Shown: positions 25,496-32,721 of the stretch, in pieces
Layout: every line of letters begins with the position of its first letter
Position numbering within the stretch: the first letter of the stretch is position 1
Assembly (NCBI GenBank): GCA_949745795.1
Contig: CATKAZ010000115.1
Coordinates: 1-32,721 of the forward strand
Source of the DNA: an uncultured Oscillospiraceae bacterium
Lineage (GTDB): Bacteria > Bacillota > Clostridia > Oscillospirales > Ruminococcaceae
Direction: 5' to 3'
DNA: 32,721 nt
Notes under the pieces: model-generated
What the model was told of the DNA's origin: nothing
Database searches by the model: none
Seen by the model: only the letters and a program-made list of their open reading frames with translations
Translations under genes and position numbers: made by a program

Positions 25496-26523
25496 ATCTC
25501 CATACCCCCTAAACCTTTTTGTTTTGCTTTAAGAGCCTTCATATTTGCTTTTCGTTCTTTTTTCTTCGCTATTTCATCTTTATCACGATTGATATAGAAA
25601 GTAATTGATCCAAGCAAAATGGTAATTAAAAACAAAATAACAGATGCTGCTGCTGAAAATCCGTAGTTAGGATTTGGCATTTTTTCACGGAAATGCTCAT
25701 AAATAAATACCGCAACAGTTTTTGTATATTCATTTCTCTGTGTACCTTTAGTATACATATAAGGAATATCAAACATCTGTAAGCCACCGATCATTGAAGT
25801 GACCATTGTATATAACATTATAGGTCTAAGGAGCGGCAATGTAATCTTTCTAAATACCTGGCCGCTGCTAGCACCGTCAATATTTGCAGCTTCAAATAAT
25901 GATGGATTCAATCCCATAATACCTGACATAAGCATAATCATAGTATTACCGAACCACATCCAGCACTGAATAAACATTATCATTCCTCTTGACTGCCATA
26001 CACCTGTTACAAACTTAATAGGAGCATCAATTATACCTGCACTAAGCAATAAGTTATTTATAGGACCATACTTAGATTCAGCAAAAAGTGACAGATAAAG
26101 AGCAGCAACTGAAGCAGCAGTAATAATATTAGGCATGTACATTACTACTTTAAAGAAACCTTTTCCCGGAATCTTAAGCTTTGCATCAGTAAACCAAACA
26201 GCAAGCAGAAGAGAAATTATAATCTGCGGAATAAAGTTGCCTATCCAGACAATAAAAGTATTTCCTAATGTCTGTAAAAATGTTTCATGAATTGCAGATG
26301 CTGTACGTCCCATATTACCGGTACCGAACAGCAGAGCCTCAAAGTTGCCCAAGCCAATAAATTCTTCAATTTTCTTACCATTACCGTAAACACTAAGAAT
26401 AAAAGTATTAATCAATGGCCAAAGCTGGAAAAAACAATACACCAAAAAGAAGGGTAAAATAAAGAAATAACCGTATTTAGCATAGCTGATAGAACGAATA
26501 TTTCTTTGTGCAGCAGATGCCAT
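25492..26523 (-). CDS. Carbohydrate ABC transporter permease (MalF/MsmF type)
   Basis: A 343-residue permease with six to seven membrane helices, starting at about 19-40, and a cytoplasmic lysine-rich tail (KKKERKANMKALKAKQKG). The EAA loop is EAANIDGASSGQVFRKITLP (about 213-232). The start is ATG 26521-26523 with GAGAGG about eight bases upstream; an in-frame GTG nine bases earlier lies within that site. It pairs with the next permease to form the channel. It follows the binding-protein gene after a stable intercistronic hairpin. Confidence 0.93.
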   Translation of the reverse strand: MASAAQRNIRSISYAKYGYFFILPFFLVYCFFQLWPLINTFILSVYGNGKKIEEFIGLGNFEALLFGTGNMGRTASAIHETFLQTLGNTFIVWIGNFIPQIIISLLLAVWFTDAKLKIPGKGFFKVVMYMPNIITAASVAALYLSLFAESKYGPINNLLLSAGIIDAPIKFVTGVWQSRGMIMFIQCWMWFGNTMIMLMSGIMGLNPSLFEAANIDGASSGQVFRKITLPLLRPIMLYTMVTSMIGGLQMFDIPYMYTKGTQRNEYTKTVAVFIYEHFREKMPNPNYGFSAAASVILFLITILLGSITFYINRDKDEIAKKKERKANMKALKAKQKGLGGMEI

Positions 26524-26559
26524 AAAGTACACCTCTCTCTAAGAAATCAGATTAATAAT

Positions 26560-26599
26560 ACATGTATACGGGATGGATTATACCACCCCGTAGGCATGT
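26560..26599 (-). promoter_or_regulatory. Intercistronic hairpin between binding-protein and permease genes
   Basis: On the minus strand 26599-26583 pairs with 26576-26560 (ACATG/CATGT and ACGGGGTGG/CCATCCCGT blocks with a small internal mismatch) around a six-base loop. No strong U-tract follows. Such hairpins between binding-protein and permease genes often protect the upstream mRNA and lower downstream expression. Confidence 0.7.
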
Positions 26600-26624
26600 T
26601 AAAGAAAAATAAAATATAATTTAA

Positions 26625-28064
26625 TTATTCAACTGTGATATCTGTAACAGATTCAGCTACTCTATCCTTGAAGTCTTCAATACAAGCAGCAGCGTCAGCT
26701 GTTTCACCAGCACAGTAAGCATTTACTGCGTCAAGGAATGCCTGCTTAATTGATGCGTCATAAGGAGTGATAAGACCATTTAGATTGATGCTCTTACCTG
26801 TTTCGTGAAGAACTGAGAACTGATCCTGACCGCCGAGAAGTGCATTGCTGTTTGAACCTTCGTCAACGATTTCCTGCATTACTGTCATGTTATTTACATA
26901 GTCAGGCTTAGCAAGAGCATACTTCTTCATAGATGTGTTATCAATTGTGAAGTAGTTGATGAAGTTAGCAGCCATATCTGCATTATCTGTCTTAGGTGAT
27001 ACGCAGATCCATGTACCGCCCCAGTAGTAAGGTGTTGGTCCCTGGCATACGTTCCACTTGCCGTATGTAGCACCGCCTTCACCGCCGGCAGCAGAAAGAA
27101 GGATTGATTCGCCGAAGCCCCATGTTGATACAAAGTAACCCATTGTATCGTCAGTCTGACCTGCAGCCTTCCATTCGTCTGTCCACTGGTTCAGATCTGT
27201 AACATAACCATTGTCTCTCATATTCTTAGCAAGATCGATAAATGTGTTGCAGAAGTCATCAACTGCAAGCTTATCGTCCTTAACCCAAGGTGTTGATCTG
27301 TTAGCTGCGAATGCCTGCCAGATACCGCCGAGTGTTGTTGTAAGAGCTGTCTTCTTGCCTGAAGCATCATATACTTCCTTAGCTGTTGCCTGGAACTTAT
27401 CCCAATCAGCAACCTTAGCCTGCATTTCTTCAGGTGTCTTTACGCCGAGGTACTGTTCAGCAAGATCTGTTCTGTAGCACCAGCCGCCAGGAGCTGCCTG
27501 CCATGAAACACCCTTAACTACACCATTGGAATCCTTACCGATATCCATTGTGTATGCGTACTGACCAGCAAATGCATCATCTGAGAAACCGAGGTCGCTC
27601 ATAGGAGCTGTTGCTGTATCATCATTAATATACTTGAGAGCCCAGTCAGCTTCAACCATGAAAACATCAACGTCTTCGCCGCCGAGGAAGTACTGATCAT
27701 ACTGAGCAGCAGCTTCACCGCCGCCAACACCGAAGTTTACAAAGTTAATCTGATCATCTGTGTAGCCTGTATCAGCTTTCCACATATCAAGCATTACATT
27801 TAAGTCATCAGGTGTCCAGCAAAGAATTGTCATCTTGTCGCCGCCTGTCGGAAGTGAACCTGAATATGTAAATTCACCTGTTTGATCAGCAGTTGAGCTT
27901 TCGCCTTCAGAAGAAGATGATTCACCCTGTGATGATGACTCACTGCTGCTTTCTGAAGAAGATGATGAAGATGAATTTTTATCATCATCGCCGCATCCAA
28001 CAAATGCTGTTGCAGAGATTGCAAGAGTAGCAACCAGTGCTAATGTTCTTTTTAATTTGTTCAT
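26625..28064 (-). CDS. Sugar ABC transporter substrate-binding lipoprotein
   Basis: A 479-residue extracellular binding protein. The signal peptide runs to the lipobox ATAFVGC (C24 as lipid anchor). A Ser/Glu-rich linker (about 30-62) follows, then the two-lobed family 1 solute-binding domain: MTILCWTPDD, DVDVFMVEADWALKYI, GVVKGVSWQAAPGGWCYR, GYFVSTWGFGES and WGGTWICVSPKT. Many Trp residues in the domain suit sugar stacking. Codon use differs from neighbours: higher G+C and frequent AAG and GAC, as expected of a very highly expressed gene. The start has AGGAGG directly upstream. Confidence 0.95.
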   Translation of the reverse strand: MNKLKRTLALVATLAISATAFVGCGDDDKNSSSSSSSESSSESSSQGESSSSEGESSTADQTGEFTYSGSLPTGGDKMTILCWTPDDLNVMLDMWKADTGYTDDQINFVNFGVGGGEAAAQYDQYFLGGEDVDVFMVEADWALKYINDDTATAPMSDLGFSDDAFAGQYAYTMDIGKDSNGVVKGVSWQAAPGGWCYRTDLAEQYLGVKTPEEMQAKVADWDKFQATAKEVYDASGKKTALTTTLGGIWQAFAANRSTPWVKDDKLAVDDFCNTFIDLAKNMRDNGYVTDLNQWTDEWKAAGQTDDTMGYFVSTWGFGESILLSAAGGEGGATYGKWNVCQGPTPYYWGGTWICVSPKTDNADMAANFINYFTIDNTSMKKYALAKPDYVNNMTVMQEIVDEGSNSNALLGGQDQFSVLHETGKSINLNGLITPYDASIKQAFLDAVNAYCAGETADAAACIEDFKDRVAESVTDITVE

Positions 28065-28527
28065 TGGTAATTTTCCTCCTTAATAATTATATTATATTTT
28101 AAAAATAAAATATAATAAGCTTATTTGTTTATATGAAAACTGTCAAATGTTCTTGACAGTATTTCCCTTAATTAATTGACCGCTGTAATATTACCCAACC
28201 CTATAATTATGATTAAGGTTCTGTAACATCCGCTCATTCATTTAACAGTCAAGATATTTTCAAATAACCCGACTGAATCTTAATCCTTAATCACTAAAAC
28301 TCTGTATTACCTAACTATACGGCAGCATAACAAAATGTAAAATACATTTTCTCTAAGCTTCAAACTTAAACCCGTCCAAAACATCAGTAAAATAACTGTG
28401 CATACCGGTCTTGTCACAGATCAGAATAACAATGTTTTACATCCTGTGACATAACCTATCCGTTCAAATATAAATATTAAAAACCTTAAACAAAATGCAA
28501 AAACTAAAAAATATTCGAACGCTTTCG
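28065..28527 (-). promoter_or_regulatory. Long (~460 nt) 5' leader of the sugar ABC operon
   Basis: This stretch has no credible gene on either strand. On the minus strand it contains TGTCACAG (28448-28441 region) matched by CTGTGACA about 24 bases on, an exact hairpin ACTGTCAA-N6-TTGACAGT (28160-28139), and an AT-only inverted repeat just before the ribosome binding site. No riboswitch class was recognised. Leaders this long for sugar importers are unusual enough to list. Confidence 0.5.
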
Positions 28528-28563
28528 TATCAATAATATACAATATTAACAACAAAAAGTCAA
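28516..28563 (-). promoter_or_regulatory. Promoter with operator overlapping the start site (sugar ABC operon)
   Basis: On the minus strand TTGACT (28563-28558), 17-base spacer, TATATT (28540-28535). Directly after it, 28527-28516 reads CGAAAGCGTTCG, an inverted repeat (CGAA-N4-TTCG) that matches about 11 of 14 positions of the catabolite (cre)/LacI-type operator. Its place at the expected transcription start suggests repression. Bases 28564-28815, between here and the helix-hairpin-helix gene, hold only AT-rich sequence with a TTTTTTTGTT/AACAAAAAAA inverted repeat (28685-28708). Confidence 0.7.
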
Positions 28564-28815
28564 TGCTTAACACCAATCCTTAATACTTTTTTAGCGAGTT
28601 CAACAATTATGTGCATCATTTTTTGTGAATTTTGACGTATAATTTGTACCATATAACATATAGTTACAAAATGGTTAAATTATATTTTTTTGTTCATTAA
28701 CAAAAAAATTTATCTTTTTTTGGTGTATTTACACATTTATTTCCTTAAAATTATGCCATTCATTCATAATAATGTGCATTTCATTAAAAATATAACTTAC
28801 TCTTATCTTTTTGAT

Positions 28816-29625
28816 TTACTTTACATAAACATATTTTTTTATTTTTGTAAACTTCTCTGGCGTCATATTTTCTGCGTATAGCAGTTCATATATATTTTGA
28901 AAATACTTTATACTTGTCCTGAGCTTTACAATATTTTCTGCCGTCACAGCATCTATACCGGGAAGCTTCTGGAAGTCCTCTGCTGATGCAACATTAATAT
29001 CAAGTATCGGTATTTCAGTTTGAGATGTTTCCTGTACCTGTTCAGTAATATCTTCAACCGGCGGCTGTATCTGCGGTTCTTCTTCAGGCTGAAAAATTTC
29101 CGGGGAAAGATATTCTTCGTTATCTCTTATGTATTCATTATAATTATTATAGTACTCATATGTTACATATATATGCTCTTCAATTGCACTGTATGTCCCT
29201 TCACCTATTCCGTTTACATTCATTATATCCGACGTACGGTAAAACGGACCGTAAGTATTTCTGTAATCAATAATCTTTTGAGCAGTTATTTCTCCAATGC
29301 CGTCAAGCTTCATAAGCTCTTCTGCCGAAGCTGTATTTATATCAAGGTACAAAAATTCCGTTTCTGTAATTACAGGTATACTGCTTTCCGATACTATTGT
29401 AGTTTCCGTTGTTATGCTAACTTTCGTTATTGCTGCACTGGTTTTCTTTAAAGATTTGGATACAGCTGCGGTTACTTTTAAAGTATTGGTTTCCGTACTT
29501 TCCCAAAACTGATAATCATTTGATACTTTCGGCATTTCTTTCTTATTTTCTTTTGAAACTATAATAATAAAAACAGATAAAAAAGTAATAAAGGATAAAC
29601 TAAAATATAAAATTTTCTTTTTCAT
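28816..29625 (-). CDS. Membrane-anchored protein with two ComEA-like helix-hairpin-helix domains
   Basis: A 269-residue protein. An N-terminal membrane helix (about 4-24) is followed by a Thr/Ser-rich linker to about 90. The first helix-hairpin-helix pair is at 94-155 (LDINTASAEELMKLDGIGE and MNVNGIGEGTYSAIEEHI), followed by a Tyr/Glu/Pro-rich spacer (156-206). A second, weaker copy is at 208-268 (LDINVASAEDFQKLPGI), whose second hairpin has lost the G-x-G turn. ComEA binds DNA outside the cell during uptake; most have one such domain. A DNA-uptake or surface-DNA role is inferred. The ribosome binding site is weak. Spo0A-box-like repeats lie upstream. Confidence 0.85.
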   Translation of the reverse strand: MKKKILYFSLSFITFLSVFIIIVSKENKKEMPKVSNDYQFWESTETNTLKVTAAVSKSLKKTSAAITKVSITTETTIVSESSIPVITETEFLYLDINTASAEELMKLDGIGEITAQKIIDYRNTYGPFYRTSDIMNVNGIGEGTYSAIEEHIYVTYEYYNNYNEYIRDNEEYLSPEIFQPEEEPQIQPPVEDITEQVQETSQTEIPILDINVASAEDFQKLPGIDAVTAENIVKLRTSIKYFQNIYELLYAENMTPEKFTKIKKYVYVK

Positions 29626-29668
29626 AAATAATATGTACTTTCTATAAAATTTTGTTACTTATAAATAT

Positions 29669-29685
29669 ATCGACATAATTCGACA
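29669..29685 (-). promoter_or_regulatory. Tandem Spo0A-box-like sites upstream of the helix-hairpin-helix gene
   Basis: On the minus strand TGTCGAA (29685-29679) and TGTCGAT (29675-29669) lie 10 bases apart as direct repeats, one helical turn. The first is an exact Spo0A box and the second has one change. They lie 44-60 bases before the start codon; no convincing -10 can be fixed after them. Confidence 0.55.
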
Positions 29686-29726
29686 TTTTTTAAACCCATT
29701 TAATTTTATTTTAGTTATAATACACA

Positions 29727-29755
29727 TTGACATTTTTTCCGCGAAACAATATAAT
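29727..29755 (+). promoter_or_regulatory. Sigma-A promoter of the MscS gene
   Basis: TTGACA (29727-29732), 17-base spacer, TATAAT (29750-29755): consensus hexamers and spacing. Confidence 0.9.
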
Positions 29756-29810
29756 TATAATGTGAATTTAAGGAAAATAATAAACTCATATTTTGTATAC
29801 GGAGGATTTT

Positions 29811-30755
29811 ATGACTACTACTGCTGCTAATATTTTAAACACAGCATCAAATACCGAAACCACTGTCATTACCGAATCAATTGAAGAAATTATATCAAGC
29901 GCCATAAACAGTCCGGTAAAAGAAACAGACAAGCTGGGAATAATTATAAGTGCATTAGGGAAAAAAATCAAGGACATGCTTCCGTCTATGGGAACTGCCG
30001 TTTTTGTATTTTTACTTGGAATAATAATCTCAAAAGCAATTATAAAAGTTTTTAAAAAATGCCTAAAAAGGGCTAATGTTGATACTGCCGCTATAGTATT
30101 TCTTTGCTCGATTCTTAAAGTACTGCTTTATGTTATAATTATTATTATATCGCTTTCATTACTAAATATACCGATGACATCTATTATAGCGGTTTTAAGC
30201 GCTGCCGGTCTTGCTGTAGGACTTGCCCTGCAGAATAGTTTATCAAATCTTGCCGGAGGATTTATAATACTATTTTCCAAACCCTTTAAATCGGGAGATT
30301 TTGTAGAAACCAATTCTGCGTCCGGAACTGTAGAAAGCATAAGTATTCTTTATACAAAAATTCTTACAGTAGACAATAAAACCATATATATTCCAAATGG
30401 AAAAGTTGCGGATTCTCAAATAGTAAACTACAGTGAACAGAACAAGCGCCGCGTTGACTTTGAATTCGGAATCAGCTATTCTGACGATCTTGAGCGTGCA
30501 AAGGAAATAATAACGGATCTAGCTCAAAAGCATGAACTAATACTCAATGAACCTGAACCGCCTTTTGTAAGGCTGGGAGTTCAGGCAGAAGATTCTCTTC
30601 AAATCATTGTACGTGTATGGACAGCTACGGAAAATTACTGGCAGGTCAAATTTGATTTTACCGAAATGGTAAATGAGTCGTTTAATGAACATAATATTAC
30701 AATTCCGTTCAGACAACTTGATGTACATATTCATAGAGACAGCACAGATAAATAA
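29811..30755 (+). CDS. Small-conductance mechanosensitive channel (MscS family)
   Basis: A 314-residue channel that would release solutes on osmotic downshock. After a Thr/Glu-rich N-terminus there are three membrane helices (about 54-75, 90-112, 118-145); the pore helix has the Gly/Ala pattern AAGLAVGLALQNSLSNLAGG. The beta domain follows (FKSGDFVETNSASGTVESI, then IYIPNGKVADSQIVNYSE) and the alpha-beta end with a VKFDFTEMVNESF helix. Length is standard. The start is ATG 29811 with GGAGG five bases upstream. The next gene follows after 20 bases. Confidence 0.95.
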   Translation: MTTTAANILNTASNTETTVITESIEEIISSAINSPVKETDKLGIIISALGKKIKDMLPSMGTAVFVFLLGIIISKAIIKVFKKCLKRANVDTAAIVFLCSILKVLLYVIIIIISLSLLNIPMTSIIAVLSAAGLAVGLALQNSLSNLAGGFIILFSKPFKSGDFVETNSASGTVESISILYTKILTVDNKTIYIPNGKVADSQIVNYSEQNKRRVDFEFGISYSDDLERAKEIITDLAQKHELILNEPEPPFVRLGVQAEDSLQIIVRVWTATENYWQVKFDFTEMVNESFNEHNITIPFRQLDVHIHRDSTDK

Positions 30756-30775
30756 CAGAATACGGAGATATAAAT

Positions 30776-31666
30776 ATGGAAGAAGAAACAATACAAAGCA
30801 CTCCGGCGTCGGAAGAAAGCCAGACATTTTCAACAAGAAAAAAAAGCGGGTGTGTATCAAGATTTATAAAAGTTACACTTGTTATTTTTGCTGTATGGTG
30901 GTTTAATAACTGTACACTTAAAATAACTAAAGCAGAAATTAAATCAAATAAAGTAAATAATGAAATAAAAATTGCCGTACTCAGCGATCAGCACGCTTCA
31001 GACAAACCCTTTTCAATAAGTAACAAACGAATTATAGATAAAATTAAAAAAATAAATCCGGACGTTGTCTGTGTGCTTGGTGATATGCATTCAAGTAATG
31101 CCGATGACAGTGAAAAACAAATTTCAATGAATCTTATGACTGATATAATTTCAGAAGGCTATAAACTTTATTTCGTACTTGGAGAACATGATGACAGACG
31201 AAATATTTATGTATCGGAAATGGAACAAAACGGTATAAATGTTCTTGATCAGGAATCGGAAACCATAAAAATAAAAGATACAGAAGTTACTTTTTACGGT
31301 ATCAGCAACGCTTACTTTTCTCCGACATTTGACCTTTCAAATGAATTTGAACTGAATAAGGATACATATAATATACTGCTGGCACACATTCCTATGTATC
31401 AAGATTACCAATCATTCGGCGCAGACCTTACATTATGCGGCGATACACACGGAGGCGTTATTCAGGTTCCTTTTTTTGGTCCTGCTTATTATAACGGAAA
31501 GGTTCTTCCGGAGATTTTCGGCAATAAGGAAAATGTATATGACAAGGGTTTATTCGGCTATCGCAGCGGATATATGTTTATTACCTCCGGTATCGGAAAT
31601 TATCCTATACCGGCTCGCTTTAACAACCGTCCGGAAATCGGTGAAATTATAATAACACCTGAATAA
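30776..31666 (+). CDS. Membrane-anchored metallophosphoesterase with altered metal motifs
   Basis: A 296-residue protein with a cytoplasmic N-terminus, one membrane helix (about 29-46) and an extracytoplasmic calcineurin-like phosphoesterase domain of the YkuE type. Motifs: D71-x-H73, G102-D103, H204 in LLAHIP, and H225. Two usual motifs are changed: GNHD is GEHD (E137 in place of the bridging Asn) and GHTHGG is GDTHGG (D223). Both replacements can still bind metal, so activity may be kept in changed form. The substrate is unknown; UDP-sugar or lipid phosphates are possible. It is probably co-transcribed with the MscS gene. Confidence 0.87.
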   Translation: MEEETIQSTPASEESQTFSTRKKSGCVSRFIKVTLVIFAVWWFNNCTLKITKAEIKSNKVNNEIKIAVLSDQHASDKPFSISNKRIIDKIKKINPDVVCVLGDMHSSNADDSEKQISMNLMTDIISEGYKLYFVLGEHDDRRNIYVSEMEQNGINVLDQESETIKIKDTEVTFYGISNAYFSPTFDLSNEFELNKDTYNILLAHIPMYQDYQSFGADLTLCGDTHGGVIQVPFFGPAYYNGKVLPEIFGNKENVYDKGLFGYRSGYMFITSGIGNYPIPARFNNRPEIGEIIITPE

Positions 31667-31719
31667 TTTTAAGTTTTATTTATAATAATCCTGTTTTTTA
31701 TTTTAATTTGATTTTTTTC

Positions 31720-31748
31720 TTGCAAATTAGAAAAAAATAGTGTATAAT
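31720..31748 (+). promoter_or_regulatory. Sigma-A promoter of the oad operon
   Basis: TTGCAA (31720-31725), 17-base spacer, TATAAT (31743-31748), 45 bases before oadG. Confidence 0.8.
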
Positions 31749-31792
31749 AATAACCATGTATTATAAATTTTAGTATAGGAGAGTGTTGCAAT

Positions 31793-32188
31793 ATGGATCT
31801 GACTGCTCTATATTCCATGGCTGAAAAACTTGAAATCAGCTATGTAACTGCTGTTGTAATTACCGGACTCAGCGTTGTTTTTTTAGGTCTTGTCATTCTG
31901 ATACTGTTTGTTTGGGCCTTCGGTAAAATCTTTACTGCCAAAAACAAATCCGTATCTAAGGATGCTCCCGAACAGAAAACCGCAGCCCCTGCACCTGTCG
32001 CTGCACCGGTAACCGTTTCTGATGACAGCGAAGATGAGATTATCGCAGTTATTTCTGCTGCGGTTGCCGCTATGGGAAATGCAGACGGAAAGAATTACAG
32101 AGTAAAATCTGTCAAGGCTGTGAAAAACAGACCTTCAAGATCTGCATGGTCATTGGCAGGTATTCAAAACGATACTATGCCATTCTGA
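31793..32188 (+). CDS. oadG: Na+-translocating decarboxylase gamma subunit
   Basis: A 131-residue subunit that anchors the decarboxylase complex in the membrane. One membrane helix at about 16-45 (VTAVVITGLSVVFLGLVILI) is preceded by a short outside segment. An Ala/Pro-rich linker (60-75) follows, then a small conserved tail (DEIIAVISAAVAAM and SAWSLAGI). The tail matches OadG/MmdD forms of Clostridia. AGGAGAGTG upstream fixes the start. It is 36 bases before oadB. Whether the enzyme acts on oxaloacetate, methylmalonyl-CoA or glutaconyl-CoA depends on an alpha subunit outside the window. Confidence 0.9.
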   Translation: MDLTALYSMAEKLEISYVTAVVITGLSVVFLGLVILILFVWAFGKIFTAKNKSVSKDAPEQKTAAPAPVAAPVTVSDDSEDEIIAVISAAVAAMGNADGKNYRVKSVKAVKNRPSRSAWSLAGIQNDTMPF

Positions 32189-32224
32189 GCTAATCAGAAT
32201 AATTTATGAAAGGATTAATTATCT

Positions 32225-32721
32225 ATGGGTGAAGTTTTCAGTATCTTTATAGATACCATCAAAGATCTGGCTCTTTCCAGCGGTATTGCTCATATGGACT
32301 GGAAAAGCGGCATTATGATTCTTATATCATTTGTTTTTATGTATCTTGCAATTGTAAAACAATTCGAACCGCTTCTTCTTCTTCCGATTTCATTCGGTAT
32401 GTTTCTTACAAATCTTCCTGAAGCGGGTATGTACCATCCTGAATTATGGGCTAATGCTTCTAATATCGACTTCGGTCAGGTATTGCACGAAGGCGGTCTG
32501 CTAGATATTCTGTATCTTGGGGTCAAGCTGCAGATTTATCCTCCTTTGATATTCTTAGGAATTGGTACGATGACCGATTTCGGTCCGCTTATTGCCAATC
32601 CGAAAAGCTTTTTGCTGGGCGCTGCCGCACAGGCAGGTATCTTTCTTACATTTATCGGTGCCGCAGTGCTTGGATTCTCAGCTGCTGAATGCGGTTCTAT
32701 AGCCATTATCGGCGGCGCTGA
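32225..32721 (+). CDS. oadB: Na+-translocating decarboxylase beta subunit, N-terminal part
   Basis: The first 165 codons of the ion-pumping membrane subunit, cut by the window end. MDWKSGIMILISFVFMYLAIVK (core GIMILISFVFMYLAIVK) is helix 1. The marker LLLLPISFGMFLTNLP and the loop GGLLDILYLGVKLQIYPPLIFLGIGTMTDFGPLIANP (core YPPLIFLGIGTMTDFGPL) with the conserved TDFGP are typical. The family length is about 370-400 residues, so less than half is seen. The start is ATG 32225 with AAAGGA at 32209-32214. The decarboxylation energy pumps Na+ outward. Confidence 0.95.
   Translation, partial: MGEVFSIFIDTIKDLALSSGIAHMDWKSGIMILISFVFMYLAIVKQFEPLLLLPISFGMFLTNLPEAGMYHPELWANASNIDFGQVLHEGGLLDILYLGVKLQIYPPLIFLGIGTMTDFGPLIANPKSFLLGAAAQAGIFLTFIGAAVLGFSAAECGSIAIIGGA

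Noticed and set aside
28139-28160. Hairpin ACTGTCAA-N6-TTGACAGT as an ANTAR site
   Set aside because: On the transcribed strand its loop starts with G and has C at position 4, so it lacks the A1/G4 signature.
28685-28708. TTTTTTTGTT/AACAAAAAAA inverted repeat as terminator of the helix-hairpin-helix gene
   Set aside because: It is almost entirely A-T, about 110 bases past the stop, and would form a weak stem; not supported as a terminator.
28690-28881. Short AT-rich open frame near 28.7-28.9 kb
   Set aside because: It overlaps the end of the helix-hairpin-helix gene on the other strand, has low-complexity composition and no ribosome binding site.
32183-32199. TTCTGA-N5-TCAGAA inverted repeat between oadG and oadB
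   Set aside because: Six-base stem without T run in a 36-base gap; too short to call a terminator or operator.

Overview
The window is one end of an AT-rich, low-GC Gram-positive (Clostridia-type) chromosome fragment. Gene content (type III glutamine synthetase, V-type ATPase operon, tryptophan operon under a T-box, Na+-translocating decarboxylase, strong AGGAGG-type ribosome binding sites) fits a gut Oscillospirales/Ruminococcaceae-like bacterium. That placement is inference from gene content, not a computed taxonomy. The first ~180 bases are not bacterial: they are two rodent B1-type SINE pieces. They break a bacterial glnN gene in mid-frame, so the contig most likely comes from a rodent gut sample and has a chimeric end.

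Layout. 1-180: rodent SINE DNA. 180-546: 5' end of glnN (minus strand) with a strong promoter and an attenuator-like leader carrying an ANTAR-style hairpin. 747-5288: cell-wall enzymes (VanY-type carboxypeptidase, Amidase_3-SH3 protein), a small HTH regulator, a YtqA-type radical SAM protein, rpmE with a possible autoregulatory leader, a YigZ/IMPACT protein and a small protein behind a cluster of Spo0A-box sequences. 5359-15819 (minus strand): an ACT protein and a DUF711/PFL protein followed by a full V-type ATPase operon in the order H(ntpF)-C-I-K-F(ntpG)-E-A-B-x-D, where x is a 67-residue two-helix membrane protein. 15929-16958: a DtxR-like regulator divergent from a VanZ-family gene. 16955-24074: T-box(Trp)-trpE-trpGD-trpC-trpF-trpB-trpA plus an 85-residue unknown protein. 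24114-28563 (minus strand): a GNAT acetyltransferase and a CUT1-type sugar ABC importer (binding protein and two permeases, no ATPase) behind an operator-bearing promoter and a ~460-nt leader. 28816-32721: a membrane-anchored protein with two ComEA-like helix-hairpin-helix domains behind paired Spo0A-type boxes, an MscS channel, a metallophosphoesterase with altered motifs, and the start of an oadG-oadB decarboxylase operon.

How the parts work together. Nitrogen and amino-acid supply is under RNA-level control at two places: an attenuator at glnN, and a T-box that reads uncharged tRNA-Trp at trp. The V-ATPase and the Na+-translocating decarboxylase are both ion-motive machines. The sugar importer must borrow an ATPase encoded elsewhere. 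No tRNA, rRNA, CRISPR array, phage or transposase was seen. I did not find an obviously new multi-gene system. The most interesting leads are regulatory: the glnN leader, the Spo0A-box clusters and the ABC leader. Two small unknown proteins fixed inside otherwise standard operons also stand out.
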